Positions 1 through 10,737 of a DNA stretch of 63,446 bases are shown one piece after another. Within the stretch, counting starts at the first letter, position 1; every line of letters starts with the position of its first letter. The stretch comes from Xanthomonas dyei. GTDB taxonomy: Bacteria; Pseudomonadota; Gammaproteobacteria; Xanthomonadales; Xanthomonadaceae. The DNA lies in NCBI RefSeq assembly GCF_002939865.1, contig NZ_MDEE01000029.1:1-63446 (forward strand), written 5' to 3'. The notes under the pieces were generated by a model. The model did not search any database and was not told the origin of the DNA. It saw only the letters and a program-made list of their open reading frames with translations. The position numbers and the translations under genes are program-made.

Positions 1-520
1 CAGCGGCCGGCACCTACCGATGAACACGCCCGAAGGAAACTGATCAAAGGTCGCGGATTGAGGTCCTGACCAACACAGTTGCTACATGGACGGATTCACG
101 GCGTGTCCCATGCCTACACGCGTGCAAGCGCCCTCAGCAGACCGCCGCATGCGCGCAAATTGGCAGCGGTGATGGTTGGAGACCTTGTGACCGGATAGCT
201 GTAGTAAGCGGGTTGGTCGATGCGCGGCGCCGTCTCCGGGAGCGGGACACGCCGTGAATCCGTCCGTGGAGGCTCGGTAGCGGCATCCATGCCGCTACAC
301 GGTCTCGCCCCCGGAGACGACACCGCGCTTCCACGGTTGGCCGCTGCTGATCGGCAAGCAATAACGGAAGGCATCAACGTTCACTGGCTTGCTGTCTGCA
401 CCCCGCTACATCCCTGCGGTTGTCCGGCCCCTCCAGCGCAACGATGCATCGTCTCCTGGCCGCCGCGTCTCGGCCTTGCGCCACGTGATCGACCGCACAG
501 CCGGCAAGATTCCGACGCGG
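1..520. repeat. Gene-free spacer with inverted-repeat element upstream of flgG
   Basis: I see no convincing gene here. Positions 88-109 and 244-265 are perfect 22-bp inverted copies of each other. Within 270-295 a smaller hairpin has 10-bp arms reading gtagcggcat / atgccgctac around two bases. Much of 210-340 aligns by eye with 49490-49610 upstream of flhB, so this is a dispersed intergenic repeat family. flgF, which usually sits directly before flgG, is not recognisable in the first bases, so the repeat may separate flgG from it. Confidence 0.7.
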
Positions 521-524
521 GTTT

Positions 525-538
525 GGCACGGCACGTGC
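525..538 (+). promoter_or_regulatory. sigma-54 promoter of flgG
   Basis: GG at 525-526 and GC at 537-538 are separated by exactly 10 nt in the core ggcacg-gcac-gtgc, close to the sigma-54 consensus (TGGCACG-N4-TTGC). The expected transcription start, near 550, lies about 40 nt before the flgG ATG. It would drive flgG and the tightly spaced genes after it. Confidence 0.75.
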
Positions 539-591
539 ATGTACCCAGCCGTACCCGGAACACATCCCCGGGTCTAACGAGGAATCGGGTC

Positions 592-1377
592 ATGAATCAG
601 GCTTTGTGGGTCGCCAAAACCGGACTGGATGCGCAGCAGACGCGCATGTCGGTCATTTCCAACAACCTGGCCAATACCAATACCACCGGCTTCAAGCGCG
701 ACCGTGCCGCGTTCGAAGACCTGCTGTATCAACAGGTGCGTGCGCCAGGCGGTTCTACCTCCGCGCAGACGCAGCTGCCCACCGGCCTGCAGTTGGGTAC
801 CGGTGTGCGGGTGGTTTCTACCTTCAAAGGCTTCGACCAGGGCAGCCAGCAGCAGACCGGCCGCGCGCTCGACGTGATGGTCAACGGGCGCGGCTTCTTC
901 GAGGTGCAGATGCCCGACGGCACCTCCGCCTACACCCGCGACGGCACTTTCCAGATCAATGCGCAGGGCGAAGTCGTCACCAACAGCGGCTACCCGCTGC
1001 AGCCCGGCATCCAGGTGCCGCAAGGCGCGCAGTCGCTGACCATCGGCAACGACGGCACCATCAGCGTGACCCTGGCCGGCCAGGCCGCGGCGCAGGAAAT
1101 CGGTTCGTTGACGCTGACCGACTTCATCAACCCCTCGGGTCTGCAAGCCAAGGGCGAGAACCTGTTCGTCGAAACCACCGCCTCCGGCCCCGCGCAGAAC
1201 GGCACCCCCGGCCTCAATGGCCTGGGCACCACCGTGCAGGGCGCGCTGGAAGGCAGCAACGTCAATACGGTGGAAGAGCTGGTGAGCATGATCGAGACGC
1301 AGCGCGCCTACGAAATGAATGCCAAGGCGATTTCCACCACCGACTCGATGCTCGGTTACTTGAACAACAACGTCTGA
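592..1377 (+). CDS. flgG: Flagellar distal rod protein FlgG
   Basis: FlgG forms the distal rod, the drive shaft passing through the P and L rings in the periplasm. The 261-aa product has the usual family length. Its N-terminus MNQALWVAKTGLDAQQ is followed by the rod/hook signature with SNNLANTNTTGFK. The C-terminal helix (VEELVSMIETQRAYEMNAK) is typical of FlgG/FlgE proteins. The reading frame stays open upstream to about 220, but the start at 592 has an AGGA ribosome-binding site, matches the family N-terminus, and lies downstream of the sigma-54 promoter at 525. It begins the flgGHIJKL unit. Confidence 0.97.
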   Translation: MNQALWVAKTGLDAQQTRMSVISNNLANTNTTGFKRDRAAFEDLLYQQVRAPGGSTSAQTQLPTGLQLGTGVRVVSTFKGFDQGSQQQTGRALDVMVNGRGFFEVQMPDGTSAYTRDGTFQINAQGEVVTNSGYPLQPGIQVPQGAQSLTIGNDGTISVTLAGQAAAQEIGSLTLTDFINPSGLQAKGENLFVETTASGPAQNGTPGLNGLGTTVQGALEGSNVNTVEELVSMIETQRAYEMNAKAISTTDSMLGYLNNNV

Positions 1378-1415
1378 TCGGCTTGCCGGTCGCTGCCCTC
1401 TCAGGAACTCACGCC

Positions 1416-3237
<1,822 letters not shown>

Positions 3238-3238
3238 C

Positions 3239-4417
3239 ATGCGTATCGCAGCCTTGCCCATTGATCTCAACCCGAGCACCAAGGCCGATCCGGCAAAGAT
3301 CGACAAGGTCTCACGTCAGCTCGAAGGCCAGTTCGCGCAGATGCTGGTCAAGAGCATGCGCGATGCCAGCTCCGGCGACCCGATGTTTCCTGGCGAAAAC
3401 CAGATGTTCCGCGAGATGTACGACCAACAGATGGCCAAGGCGCTGACCGAAGGCAAGGGACTGGGCCTGTCGGCGATGATCTCCAAGCAGTTGAGCGGCG
3501 ACACCGGCGGCCCGGCGTTGAACACCTCGCTGACCACCGCCAACGCGGCCAAGGCGTATGCGCTGGTGGCCGGCAAGCGCGATGCATCGCTGCCGTTGCC
3601 GGCACGCGATGGCGCCGTCGGCAGCGTCGGTGCCGGCACCGGCACGACCGGCGGACTCAACGCAGGCGGCCTGGGCGGTATCGGCATGAGCCAGGTGCTG
3701 GATCTGATCGCCGGGCGCAGCGGCGGCAGCGATGCCGGCAGCGACGACGCAGCCGCGCTGAGCTGGCCGTCGGCCAACGACCGCTGGGCCGATGTGGCCG
3801 CCAGCGATGCCGCCGATGCCAATGCCGCCGTCAACGCGAGCGCGGCCAGCACTGCTGCGTCCAGCCTGGGCGAGCGCACGCCGGAAGGCTTTGTCGCCAA
3901 GATCTGGACGCACGCACAGAAAGCCGCGCGCGAACTGGGCGTGGACCCGCGTGCGCTGGTCGCACAGGCCGCGCTGGAAACCGGCTGGGGACGGCGTGGC
4001 ATCGGCAACGGTGGCGATTCCAACAACCTGTTCGGCATCAAGGCCACCGGCTGGAGCGGCAACAAGGTCACCACCGGCACCCATGAATACGTCAACGGCG
4101 TCAAAACCACCGAAACCGCCGATTTTCGGGCCTATGGTTCGGCCGAGGAAAGCTTTGCCGACTACGTGCGCCTGCTGAAGAACAACAGCCGCTACCAGGG
4201 CGCATTGCAGGCCGGCACCGATATCCGCGGTTTTGCACGCGGCTTGCAACAGGCTGGTTATGCCACCGATCCGGGCTACGCAGCCAAGATCGCGGCGATC
4301 GCCAACGGCCCGACCATCGACCGTGCGGTCGCCGCCATCGGCAACGCAGCGGCAGATCTGTCCAACCGTTACGCCAGCACCGCCGAGCCTGCCGGGCTTG
4401 GCACCATCCGTCGTTGA
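3239..4417 (+). CDS. flgJ: Flagellar rod-capping muramidase FlgJ
   Basis: FlgJ caps the growing rod and locally opens peptidoglycan. The 392-aa product has an N-terminal rod-binding domain (residues about 15-105, including GDPMFPGENQMFREMYD). A low-complexity Ala/Gly/Ser linker of about 100 residues follows, then a glucosaminidase-like domain (about 215-350). Glu247 in QAALETGWGRR is the expected catalytic acid. The protein is longer than E. coli FlgJ (313 aa), mainly because of the linker. It is one base after flgI and 11 nt before flgK. Confidence 0.96.
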   Translation: MRIAALPIDLNPSTKADPAKIDKVSRQLEGQFAQMLVKSMRDASSGDPMFPGENQMFREMYDQQMAKALTEGKGLGLSAMISKQLSGDTGGPALNTSLTTANAAKAYALVAGKRDASLPLPARDGAVGSVGAGTGTTGGLNAGGLGGIGMSQVLDLIAGRSGGSDAGSDDAAALSWPSANDRWADVAASDAADANAAVNASAASTAASSLGERTPEGFVAKIWTHAQKAARELGVDPRALVAQAALETGWGRRGIGNGGDSNNLFGIKATGWSGNKVTTGTHEYVNGVKTTETADFRAYGSAEESFADYVRLLKNNSRYQGALQAGTDIRGFARGLQQAGYATDPGYAAKIAAIANGPTIDRAVAAIGNAAADLSNRYASTAEPAGLGTIRR

Positions 4418-4428
4418 GGTAAACGCCC

Positions 4429-6303
4429 ATGTCCATCATGTCCACCGGGACCAGCGCGCTGATCGCCTTCCAACGGGCGTTGTCGACCGTTAGCCATAAC
4501 GTCGCCAACATCAATACCGAAGGCTACAGCCGCCAACGCGTGGAATTTGCAACGCGCACGCCTACCGACATGGGCTACGCGTTCGTGGGCAATGGCGCCA
4601 AGATCACCGATGTGGGCCGGGTGGCGGACCAGCTGGCCATCTCGCGCCTGCTCGACAGCGGCGGCGAACTCTCGCGCCTGCAGCAGCTGTCGTCGCTGTC
4701 CAACCGCGTGGACTCGCTGTATTCCAACACCGCCACCAACGTGGCCGGACTGTGGTCGAACTTCTTCGATTCCACCAGCGCGGTGTCGTCCAATGCCTCC
4801 TCCACCGCCGAGCGCCAGAGCATGCTCGACAGCGGCAACTCGCTGGCGACGCGTTTCAAGCAGCTCAACGGGCAGATGGACAGCCTGAGCAACGAGGTCA
4901 ACAGCGGATTGACGTCCTCGGTGGACGAAGTCAACCGTTTGACGCAGCAGATCGCCAAGCTCAACGGCACCATCGGCAATAGCGCGGCCAACGCTGCGCC
5001 GGACATGCTCGATCAGCGCGATGCGCTGGTGAGCAAACTGGTGGGCTACACCGGCGGCACCGCGGTGATCCAGGATGGCGGCTTCATGAATGTCTTCACC
5101 GCCGGCGGCCAGGCGCTGGTGGTGGGGACGACCTCGTCCAAGCTCACCACCGTCGCCGACCCGTACCAGCCGACCAAGCTACAGGTGGCGATGCAGACCC
5201 AGGGGCAGAACGTCAGCCTCAGCGCCAATTCGTTGGGCGGCCAGATCGGCGGCCTGTTGGAATTCCGCAGCAGCGTGCTGGAGCCGACCCAGGCCGAACT
5301 GGGCCGCCTTGCGGTGGGCATGGCCAGCACCTTCAACGCCGGTCACGCCCAGGGTATGGACTTGTACGGCGCGATGGGCGGCAACTTCTTCAATATCGGC
5401 TCGCCCACCACTGCGGCCAACCCGAGCAATACCGGCACCGCCTCGCTGACCGCCAGTTTAAGCAATATGTCGGCCGTGGACGGGCAGAACGTCACGCTCA
5501 GCTTCGACGGCACCGTATGGAAAGCCACCAGCGCCAGCACTGGTGCGGCCGTGCCGATGACCGGCACCGGCACCGCGGCCAACCCGCTGGTGCTCAATGG
5601 CGTCAGCATGGTGGTCGGCGGCACCCCGGCCAGCGGCGACAAATTCCTGCTGCAGCCAACGTCCGGGCTGGCCGGCACCGTGTCGGTGGCCATCACCGAC
5701 CCGTCGCGGATTGCCGCGGCCACCCCGGTCAAGGCCACCGCCACCGTCGCCAACCTGGGCTCCGGCAAGATCAGCGACGTCAAGGTCGCCAATGCGCAGA
5801 ACCCGGGGCTGCTGACCCCGTCGTCGGTGGAGTTCATCGATGCCAACCAATACACCATCGATGGTACCGGTCCGTTCGCCTACACCGCCGGCCAGACCAT
5901 CAGCGCCAACGGCTGGAGCTTCACGCTGGATGGCGCGCCCAAGGCCGGCGATACATTCGGCGTGGGCCCGATGGGCGCCGGCTCCAGCGACAACGGCAAT
6001 GCCAAGTTGCTGGCCAAGATCGACGATGCCAAAGCGCTCAGCGGCGGTACGGTCACGCTCAACGGCGCGCTGTCGGGACTGACCACCTCGGTCGGCTCGG
6101 CCGCGCGTGCGGCCGATTACGCCGCCGACGCGCAGAAGGTCATCAACGACCAGGCGCAGGCCAGCCGCGATTCGATTTCCGGCGTCAACCTCGATGAGGA
6201 AGCCGCCAACATGCTCAAGCTGCAGCAGGCCTATCAGGCGGCCGCACAGATGATCTCCACCGCCGACACCATCTTCCAAGCCATCCTGGGCGCCGTACGC
6301 TGA
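4429..6303 (+). CDS. flgK: Hook-filament junction protein FlgK (HAP1)
   Basis: FlgK is the first of two junction proteins between hook and filament, exported by the flagellar type III system. The 624-aa product has the rod/hook-like N-terminus (GTSALIAFQRALSTVSHNVANINTEGYSRQ) and the conserved C-terminal helix (ANMLKLQQAYQAAAQMISTADTIFQAIL). The middle, about residues 330-520, is a variable Ala/Thr/Gly-rich surface domain. The ribosome-binding site GAGG lies about 10 nt upstream. The stop overlaps the flgL start (TGATG). Confidence 0.97.
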   Translation: MSIMSTGTSALIAFQRALSTVSHNVANINTEGYSRQRVEFATRTPTDMGYAFVGNGAKITDVGRVADQLAISRLLDSGGELSRLQQLSSLSNRVDSLYSNTATNVAGLWSNFFDSTSAVSSNASSTAERQSMLDSGNSLATRFKQLNGQMDSLSNEVNSGLTSSVDEVNRLTQQIAKLNGTIGNSAANAAPDMLDQRDALVSKLVGYTGGTAVIQDGGFMNVFTAGGQALVVGTTSSKLTTVADPYQPTKLQVAMQTQGQNVSLSANSLGGQIGGLLEFRSSVLEPTQAELGRLAVGMASTFNAGHAQGMDLYGAMGGNFFNIGSPTTAANPSNTGTASLTASLSNMSAVDGQNVTLSFDGTVWKATSASTGAAVPMTGTGTAANPLVLNGVSMVVGGTPASGDKFLLQPTSGLAGTVSVAITDPSRIAAATPVKATATVANLGSGKISDVKVANAQNPGLLTPSSVEFIDANQYTIDGTGPFAYTAGQTISANGWSFTLDGAPKAGDTFGVGPMGAGSSDNGNAKLLAKIDDAKALSGGTVTLNGALSGLTTSVGSAARAADYAADAQKVINDQAQASRDSISGVNLDEEAANMLKLQQAYQAAAQMISTADTIFQAILGAVR

Positions 6304-7508
6304 TGACCGACCGTATTTCCACCAGCATGATGTACAGCCAGTCGGTCGCCTCGATGGGCGCCAAGCAGGCGCGGCTGAACCAGCTCGAATCGCAGCTGTC
6401 CAGCGGGCAGCGCCTGGTCACCGCCAAGGACGATCCGGTCGCCGCCGGCACTGCCGTGGGTCTGGATCGCGCGCTGGCCGCGATCACGCGCTTCGGCGAA
6501 AACGCCAACAACGTGCAGAACCGTCTAGGCCTGCAGGAAAACGCGCTCTCGCAAGCTGGCGACAAAATGGCGCGCGTCACCGAATTGGCGGTACAGGCCA
6601 ACAACTCCTCGCTCAGCCCGGACGACCGCAAGGCGATCGCCTCGGAACTGAGCGCACTACGCGACAGCATGGTGAGCCTGGCCAACAGCACCGATGGTAC
6701 CGGGCGCTATCTGTTCGGCGGCACCGCCGATGGCAGCGCGCCGTTTATCAAGAGCAATGGCGGCGTCGTCTATAACGGCGACCAGACCCAGAAGCAGGTC
6801 GAAGTGGCGCCGGACACCTTTGTCAGCGACACCCTGCCCGGCAGCGAAATCTTCATGCGCATCCGCACCGGCGACGGCACCGTGGACGCGCACCCTTCCA
6901 ACGCCAATACCGGCACCGGGCTGCTGCTGGATTTCAGCCGCGATGCCAGTACCGGCAGCTGGAATGGCGGCAGCTACAGCGTGCAGTTCACCGCCGCCGA
7001 CACCTATGAGGTGCGCGACAGCACCAACGCAGTGGTCAGCACCGGCACCTATAAGAATGGCGAAGACATCACCGCAGCCGGCGTGCGCATGCGCATCAGC
7101 GGCGCACCGGCGGTCGGCGACAGTTTTCAGATCGGCGCCTCCACCACCAAGGACGTGTTCTCCACCATCGACGATCTGGTCGGCGCGCTCACTTCCGACA
7201 CGCTGACGCAGCCGCAGAAGGCGGCGATGATCAATACGCTGCAGACCTCCATGCGCAACATCGCACAGGCCTCGACGAAGATGATCGATGCGCGCGCCTC
7301 CGGCGGCGCGCAGTTGTCTGCCATCGACAACGCCAACTCCTTGCTCGAATCCAACGAAGTCACGCTCAAGACCACCCTGTCGTCGATCCGCGATCTGGAC
7401 TACGCCTCGGCGATCGGGCAGTACCAACTCGAGAAGGCCTCCCTGCAGGCCGCTCAGACCATTTTTCAGCAGATGCAGTCGTCGTCCTTGTTCAACCTGA
7501 TCCGCTGA
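6303..7508 (+). CDS. flgL: Hook-filament junction protein FlgL (HAP3)
   Basis: FlgL is the second junction protein, on which the filament assembles. The 401-aa product has the flagellin-like N-terminus (RISTSMMYSQSVASMGAKQ, then LSSGQRLVTAKDDPVAAG) and C-terminus (LDYASAIGQYQLEKASLQAAQTIFQQMQ). The start overlaps the flgK stop by one base, which suggests translational coupling. It is the last gene of the flgG-flgL unit; a 318-nt spacer with the fliC promoter follows. Confidence 0.96.
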   Translation: MTDRISTSMMYSQSVASMGAKQARLNQLESQLSSGQRLVTAKDDPVAAGTAVGLDRALAAITRFGENANNVQNRLGLQENALSQAGDKMARVTELAVQANNSSLSPDDRKAIASELSALRDSMVSLANSTDGTGRYLFGGTADGSAPFIKSNGGVVYNGDQTQKQVEVAPDTFVSDTLPGSEIFMRIRTGDGTVDAHPSNANTGTGLLLDFSRDASTGSWNGGSYSVQFTAADTYEVRDSTNAVVSTGTYKNGEDITAAGVRMRISGAPAVGDSFQIGASTTKDVFSTIDDLVGALTSDTLTQPQKAAMINTLQTSMRNIAQASTKMIDARASGGAQLSAIDNANSLLESNEVTLKTTLSSIRDLDYASAIGQYQLEKASLQAAQTIFQQMQSSSLFNLIR

Positions 7509-7826
7509 TTTGCAGCAGAAAACCTGCGTTTTCCTCGCTCCTGTGCGTGCGCGCTTGTGCAGGCGGACGGAGTTTATTTTTCGAACAGTTATACCAACGC
7601 TAAAGATTTACGGGGTGCTGCCGAATCAACCAAACCCCTTGATACACAACGCTTACGTATTTCGTCCCGCAGCTGAAAAGCAGTAAAAAAATACTGAATT
7701 TCGCTAAAGGTTCCCGACGCAACGCCGTTATTCATCTCAGCAGCGGCAACGGCCAACTTGATGGCCCCCCTGCGGAGGCTCCGGGCAAGTCCCCCTTGCC
7801 GGAAAAATCGCTTAGGAGAAATCAAA
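7509..7826 (+). other. Spacer and long fliC leader
   Basis: This 318-nt AT-rich spacer holds the fliC sigma-28 promoter (7601-7627) and a predicted leader of about 190 nt. The leader contains a short hairpin with cagta/tactg arms around 7680-7695, a compact cggag/ctccg palindrome near 7773-7783, and a 6-bp hairpin (ggcaag/cttgcc, 7784-7800) ending 13 nt before the ribosome-binding site AGGAGA (7814-7819). No gene is recognisable. Confidence 0.6.
7601..7627 (+). promoter_or_regulatory. sigma-28 (FliA) promoter of fliC
   Basis: TAAAGATT at 7601-7608, an 11-nt spacer, and GCCGAATC at 7620-7627 match the enterobacterial FliA consensus TAAAGTTT-N11-GCCGATAA at most positions. fliA itself is encoded at 56635. 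Transcription would start near 7635. Confidence 0.85.
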
Positions 7827-9026
7827 ATGGCACAGGTAATCAACACCAACGTAATGTCGCTGAACGCTCAGCGTAACCTCAACACCAACAGCTCCAGCTT
7901 GGCGCTGAGCATCCAGCAGCTTTCGTCGGGCAAGCGGATCACCAGCTTTTCCGTCGACGCAGCCGGCGGCGCAATCGCCGAGCGCTTCACCACCCAGATC
8001 CGCGGCCTGGACGTTGCCTCGCGCAACGCCAACGACGGCATCTCCCTGTCCCAGACCGCCGAAGGCGCGATGCAGGAAATCGGCAACAACCTGCAGCGTA
8101 TCCGCGAGCTGTCGGTGCAGTCGGCCAATGCAACCAATTCGTCCACCGACCGCGAGGCGCTGAACTCCGAAGTCAAGCAGCTGACCAGTGAAATCGACCG
8201 CGTCGCCAATCAGACCAGTTTCAATGGCACCAAGCTGCTGGATGGTTCGTTCTCCGGCGCGCTGTTCCAGGTCGGTGCCGATGCCGGCCAGACCATCGGC
8301 ATCAACAGCATCGCCGACGCCAACATCGATTCGCTGGGCAAGGCCAGCTTCGCTGCCGCCGTCTCCGGCGCTGGCGTCACCGGCACCGCCACCGCGTCTG
8401 GTTCGGTCAGCGGCATCAGCCTGTCGTTCAACGACGCCAGCGGCGCCGCCAAGAGCGTCACCATCGCCGACGTCAAGGTCGCTTCCGGCGACACCGCTGC
8501 CGATGTGAACAAGAAGGTCGCTGCGGCCATCAACGACAAGCTGGACCAGACCGGCATGTACGCCTCGATCAAGAGCGACGGCTCGGTGCAGATCGAATCG
8601 CTGAAGGCTGGCCAGGACTTCACCTCGCTGTCGGCTGGTACTTCCAGCGCCACCGGCATCACCGTCGGCGCCGGCATCACCACCGCCTCGGCCGCTTCCG
8701 GCTCCACCGCTTCGACCCTGAGCAGCCTGGATATCTCCACGTTCTCCGGCGCGCAGAAGGCCCTGGAAATCGTCGACAAGGCATTGACCACAGTCAACTC
8801 CTCGCGCGCCGACATGGGTGCAGTGCAGAACCGCTTCACTTCCACCATCGCCAACCTGAGCGCGACTTCAGAGAACCTGTCGGCATCACGCAGCCGCATT
8901 GCCGATACGGACTACGCCAAGACCACCGCCGAGCTGACCCGTACGCAGATCCTGCAGCAGGCCGGTACCGCGATGCTGGCCCAGGCCAAGTCGGTTCCGC
9001 AGAACGTGCTGAGCCTGCTGCAGTAA
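7827..9026 (+). CDS. fliC: Flagellin FliC
   Basis: FliC is the filament subunit. The 399-aa product starts [19 protein letters not shown] and ends with the conserved D0 helix ([16 protein letters not shown]). Residues about 175-310 form the variable surface domain, rich in Ala/Ser/Thr and a plausible target for the sugars made by the island at 16366-27920. The flg22-equivalent stretch (residues 30-51) reads [20 protein letters not shown] then IA. Against canonical flg22 it has Phe41, Ser42, Val43 and Gly48. The start at 7827, not the in-frame codon at 7758, is chosen because of AGGAGA 8 nt upstream and the family N-terminus. Confidence 0.97.
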   Translation: MAQVINTNVMSLNAQRNLNTNSSSLALSIQQLSSGKRITSFSVDAAGGAIAERFTTQIRGLDVASRNANDGISLSQTAEGAMQEIGNNLQRIRELSVQSANATNSSTDREALNSEVKQLTSEIDRVANQTSFNGTKLLDGSFSGALFQVGADAGQTIGINSIADANIDSLGKASFAAAVSGAGVTGTATASGSVSGISLSFNDASGAAKSVTIADVKVASGDTAADVNKKVAAAINDKLDQTGMYASIKSDGSVQIESLKAGQDFTSLSAGTSSATGITVGAGITTASAASGSTASTLSSLDISTFSGAQKALEIVDKALTTVNSSRADMGAVQNRFTSTIANLSATSENLSASRSRIADTDYAKTTAELTRTQILQQAGTAMLAQAKSVPQNVLSLLQ

Positions 9027-9062
9027 CTTGCCGCAATCACCAGCAGCGTTTTGCAGCAAGTC

Positions 9063-9091
9063 AAAGGCCCCTCTTCGGAGGGGCTTTTTTG
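9063..9091 (+). terminator. Rho-independent terminator of fliC
   Basis: A 7-bp perfect GC stem (gcccctc / gaggggc, 9067-9073 and 9078-9084) around a TTCG tetraloop is followed by six T. It lies 37 nt after the fliC stop and isolates fliC from fliD. Confidence 0.93.
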
Positions 9092-9130
9092 TGGGCGCGG
9101 GTTTTTTGACGCCGGTCGATTGGCGCGGCG

Positions 9131-9144
9131 GGCACGGAAGTTGC
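9131..9144 (+). promoter_or_regulatory. sigma-54 promoter upstream of fliD
   Basis: GGCACG-GAAG-TTGC has GG at 9131-9132 and GC at 9143-9144, exactly 10 nt apart, and is nearly consensus for sigma-54. It sits about 40 nt upstream of a strong sigma-28 site, so fliD would be read at two tiers of the hierarchy. Confidence 0.78.
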
Positions 9145-9180
9145 ATCGGCTTGGTGGTCAGCAAGACGTGTCGGCGCCGC

Positions 9181-9207
9181 TAAAGTCCTCCCGGATGCGG
9201 CCGATAC
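9181..9207 (+). promoter_or_regulatory. sigma-28 (FliA) promoter of fliD
   Basis: TAAAGTCC (9181-9188), an 11-nt spacer, and GCCGATAC (9200-9207) is the best FliA match in the window. Transcription would start near 9215, about 47 nt before the fliD ATG. Confidence 0.87.
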
Positions 9208-9261
9208 CCGTCTCGTAATCTCATGCATCCGCTGTCCGGATGCCCAGACGAGGAATGCAAC

Positions 9262-10587
9262 ATGGCATCGTTGATCAGTACTTCTGCTTCAGGTTTGGAT
9301 ATCCCCACCGTGGTGTCCACCCTGGTATCCCGTCAGAAGGATCCGGAGCAGGCGCGCATCAACAAGGCCGGCACCGCAGCGACCACGCAGCTATCGGCCA
9401 TCAGCCAGATCAAGAGCAGCATGACCACGCTCAAGTCTGCGCTGGACAAGGTCGTCAGCAGCGCCGATACCAACGCCTACAAGGCCACGGTGCCGACCGA
9501 TGCCGGCTTCACCGCCACCACCACCAGCTCCGCCGCGCCCGGCAACTATTCGGTGGAAGTGGTCTCGCTGGCCACCTCGCAGAAACTGGCCTCCGGCGCG
9601 TTCACCGCAGACGCCACGGTCGGCAGCGGCACATTGACGATCGGCTATGGCGACAACAGCGTCACCGTCGATATCAGTGGCACCGACAAGCTCACCGATA
9701 TCGCGGCAGCCATCAACAAGGCCGCCGGCGGCAAGGGCGTCACCGCCAGCGTGGTGACCGCCAACGATGGCCAGCATCTGGTGCTCAACGCGGTCGACTC
9801 CGGCACCAAGGGCGCGCTGACCGTCAGTGCCAGCGACCCGAGCCTGAGCAACCTCACCTACAGCGCCGGTGTTACCGGCGGCATGACTCAGTCGGTGGCC
9901 GCCGCCGACGCACTGGTGCGCGTGGACGGCTTCGAACGGACCTCCAGTTCCAACACCATCAGCGACATCGTGCCGGGCGTGGTGCTCAACCTGACCAAGG
10001 CCGCCGAAGGCACCAAGTTCAACCTGGGCATCGCCGCCGACACCAGCGGTCTGAAGGGCAATCTCACCGCCTTCGCCGCGGCCTATAACACGGCCAATAC
10101 CTTGCTGGCCAAAAGCAGCGCCTATGACGCCACCACCAAGACCGCCTCGGCACTGACAGGCGACTCGCTGGTGCGTGGCCTGCAGCAGCAGTTGCGCGGC
10201 CAGGTCAGCGGCAACGTCAACGAGCTCAAGGCGCTGGGCCTGAGTATCGACAAGGATGGGGTGATGAGCTTCGACGCCGCCAAGTTCGACACCGCCATCG
10301 CCTCCGACGGTGGTGCTGCCGCCGAGGTGCTCGGCAAGGACAGCAAGTTCGGCTCCGGCATGACCAAGCTGCTGGACAGCAACATCAATGCCAACAACGG
10401 CACGCTGACACTGCGCTCGGACAGCTTGAACAAGACCATCAAGGGCTATGAGGCCGACCTGGACGACCTGGACGCGCGCATGACCAAGCTGACCGATCGT
10501 TACACCGCGCAGTTCACCGCGATGGAAACCATGATCAGCAAGCTACAGGGCAGCACCAGCTCGCTCAGCAGCCTGCTCACAGGCTGA
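9262..10587 (+). CDS. fliD: Flagellar filament cap protein FliD (HAP2)
   Basis: FliD forms the filament tip cap that folds flagellin into place. The 441-aa product starts MASLISTSASGLDIPTVVST, typical of the family, and ends with the coiled-coil C-terminus (DLDARMTKLTDRYTAQFTAM). An in-frame start at 9223 would add 13 residues without family support. The ATG at 9262 has a GAGGAA ribosome-binding site. Two promoters of different classes lie in the 235-nt spacer before it. fliS follows after 150 nt. Confidence 0.96.
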   Translation: MASLISTSASGLDIPTVVSTLVSRQKDPEQARINKAGTAATTQLSAISQIKSSMTTLKSALDKVVSSADTNAYKATVPTDAGFTATTTSSAAPGNYSVEVVSLATSQKLASGAFTADATVGSGTLTIGYGDNSVTVDISGTDKLTDIAAAINKAAGGKGVTASVVTANDGQHLVLNAVDSGTKGALTVSASDPSLSNLTYSAGVTGGMTQSVAAADALVRVDGFERTSSSNTISDIVPGVVLNLTKAAEGTKFNLGIAADTSGLKGNLTAFAAAYNTANTLLAKSSAYDATTKTASALTGDSLVRGLQQQLRGQVSGNVNELKALGLSIDKDGVMSFDAAKFDTAIASDGGAAAEVLGKDSKFGSGMTKLLDSNINANNGTLTLRSDSLNKTIKGYEADLDDLDARMTKLTDRYTAQFTAMETMISKLQGSTSSLSSLLTG

Positions 10588-10605
10588 TTTCCGTGATGCC
10601 GATCC

Positions 10606-10633
10606 TCAAGTCCCGCAAGGGTCTTGCCGATAC
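10606..10633 (+). promoter_or_regulatory. Candidate sigma-28 promoter of fliS
   Basis: TCAAGTCC (10606-10613) and GCCGATAC (10626-10633) match both FliA elements, but the spacer is 12 rather than 11 nt. The -10 element is identical to that of fliD. It lies 105 nt before the fliS start. Promoter activity is an inference. Confidence 0.5.
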
Positions 10634-10737
10634 AAGAAGGGCCTATCGTGATTTAAGCCTTGCCTACTGGCAGGAGCGTCGTCGCAGGAGCACAGCGCTC
10701 CGGGACCAGCGAAGGTCAGCCCATTGAGGAGTCATCC

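Noticed and set aside
220..591. In-frame N-terminal extension of flgG giving 385 residues
   Set aside because: The extra region lies over a repeat, has no family similarity, and would begin upstream of the sigma-54 promoter at 525-538; the ATG at 592 has a good ribosome-binding site.
9223..9261. Upstream start for fliD
   Set aside because: It adds 13 residues absent from the family, and the ATG at 9262 has a better ribosome-binding site.
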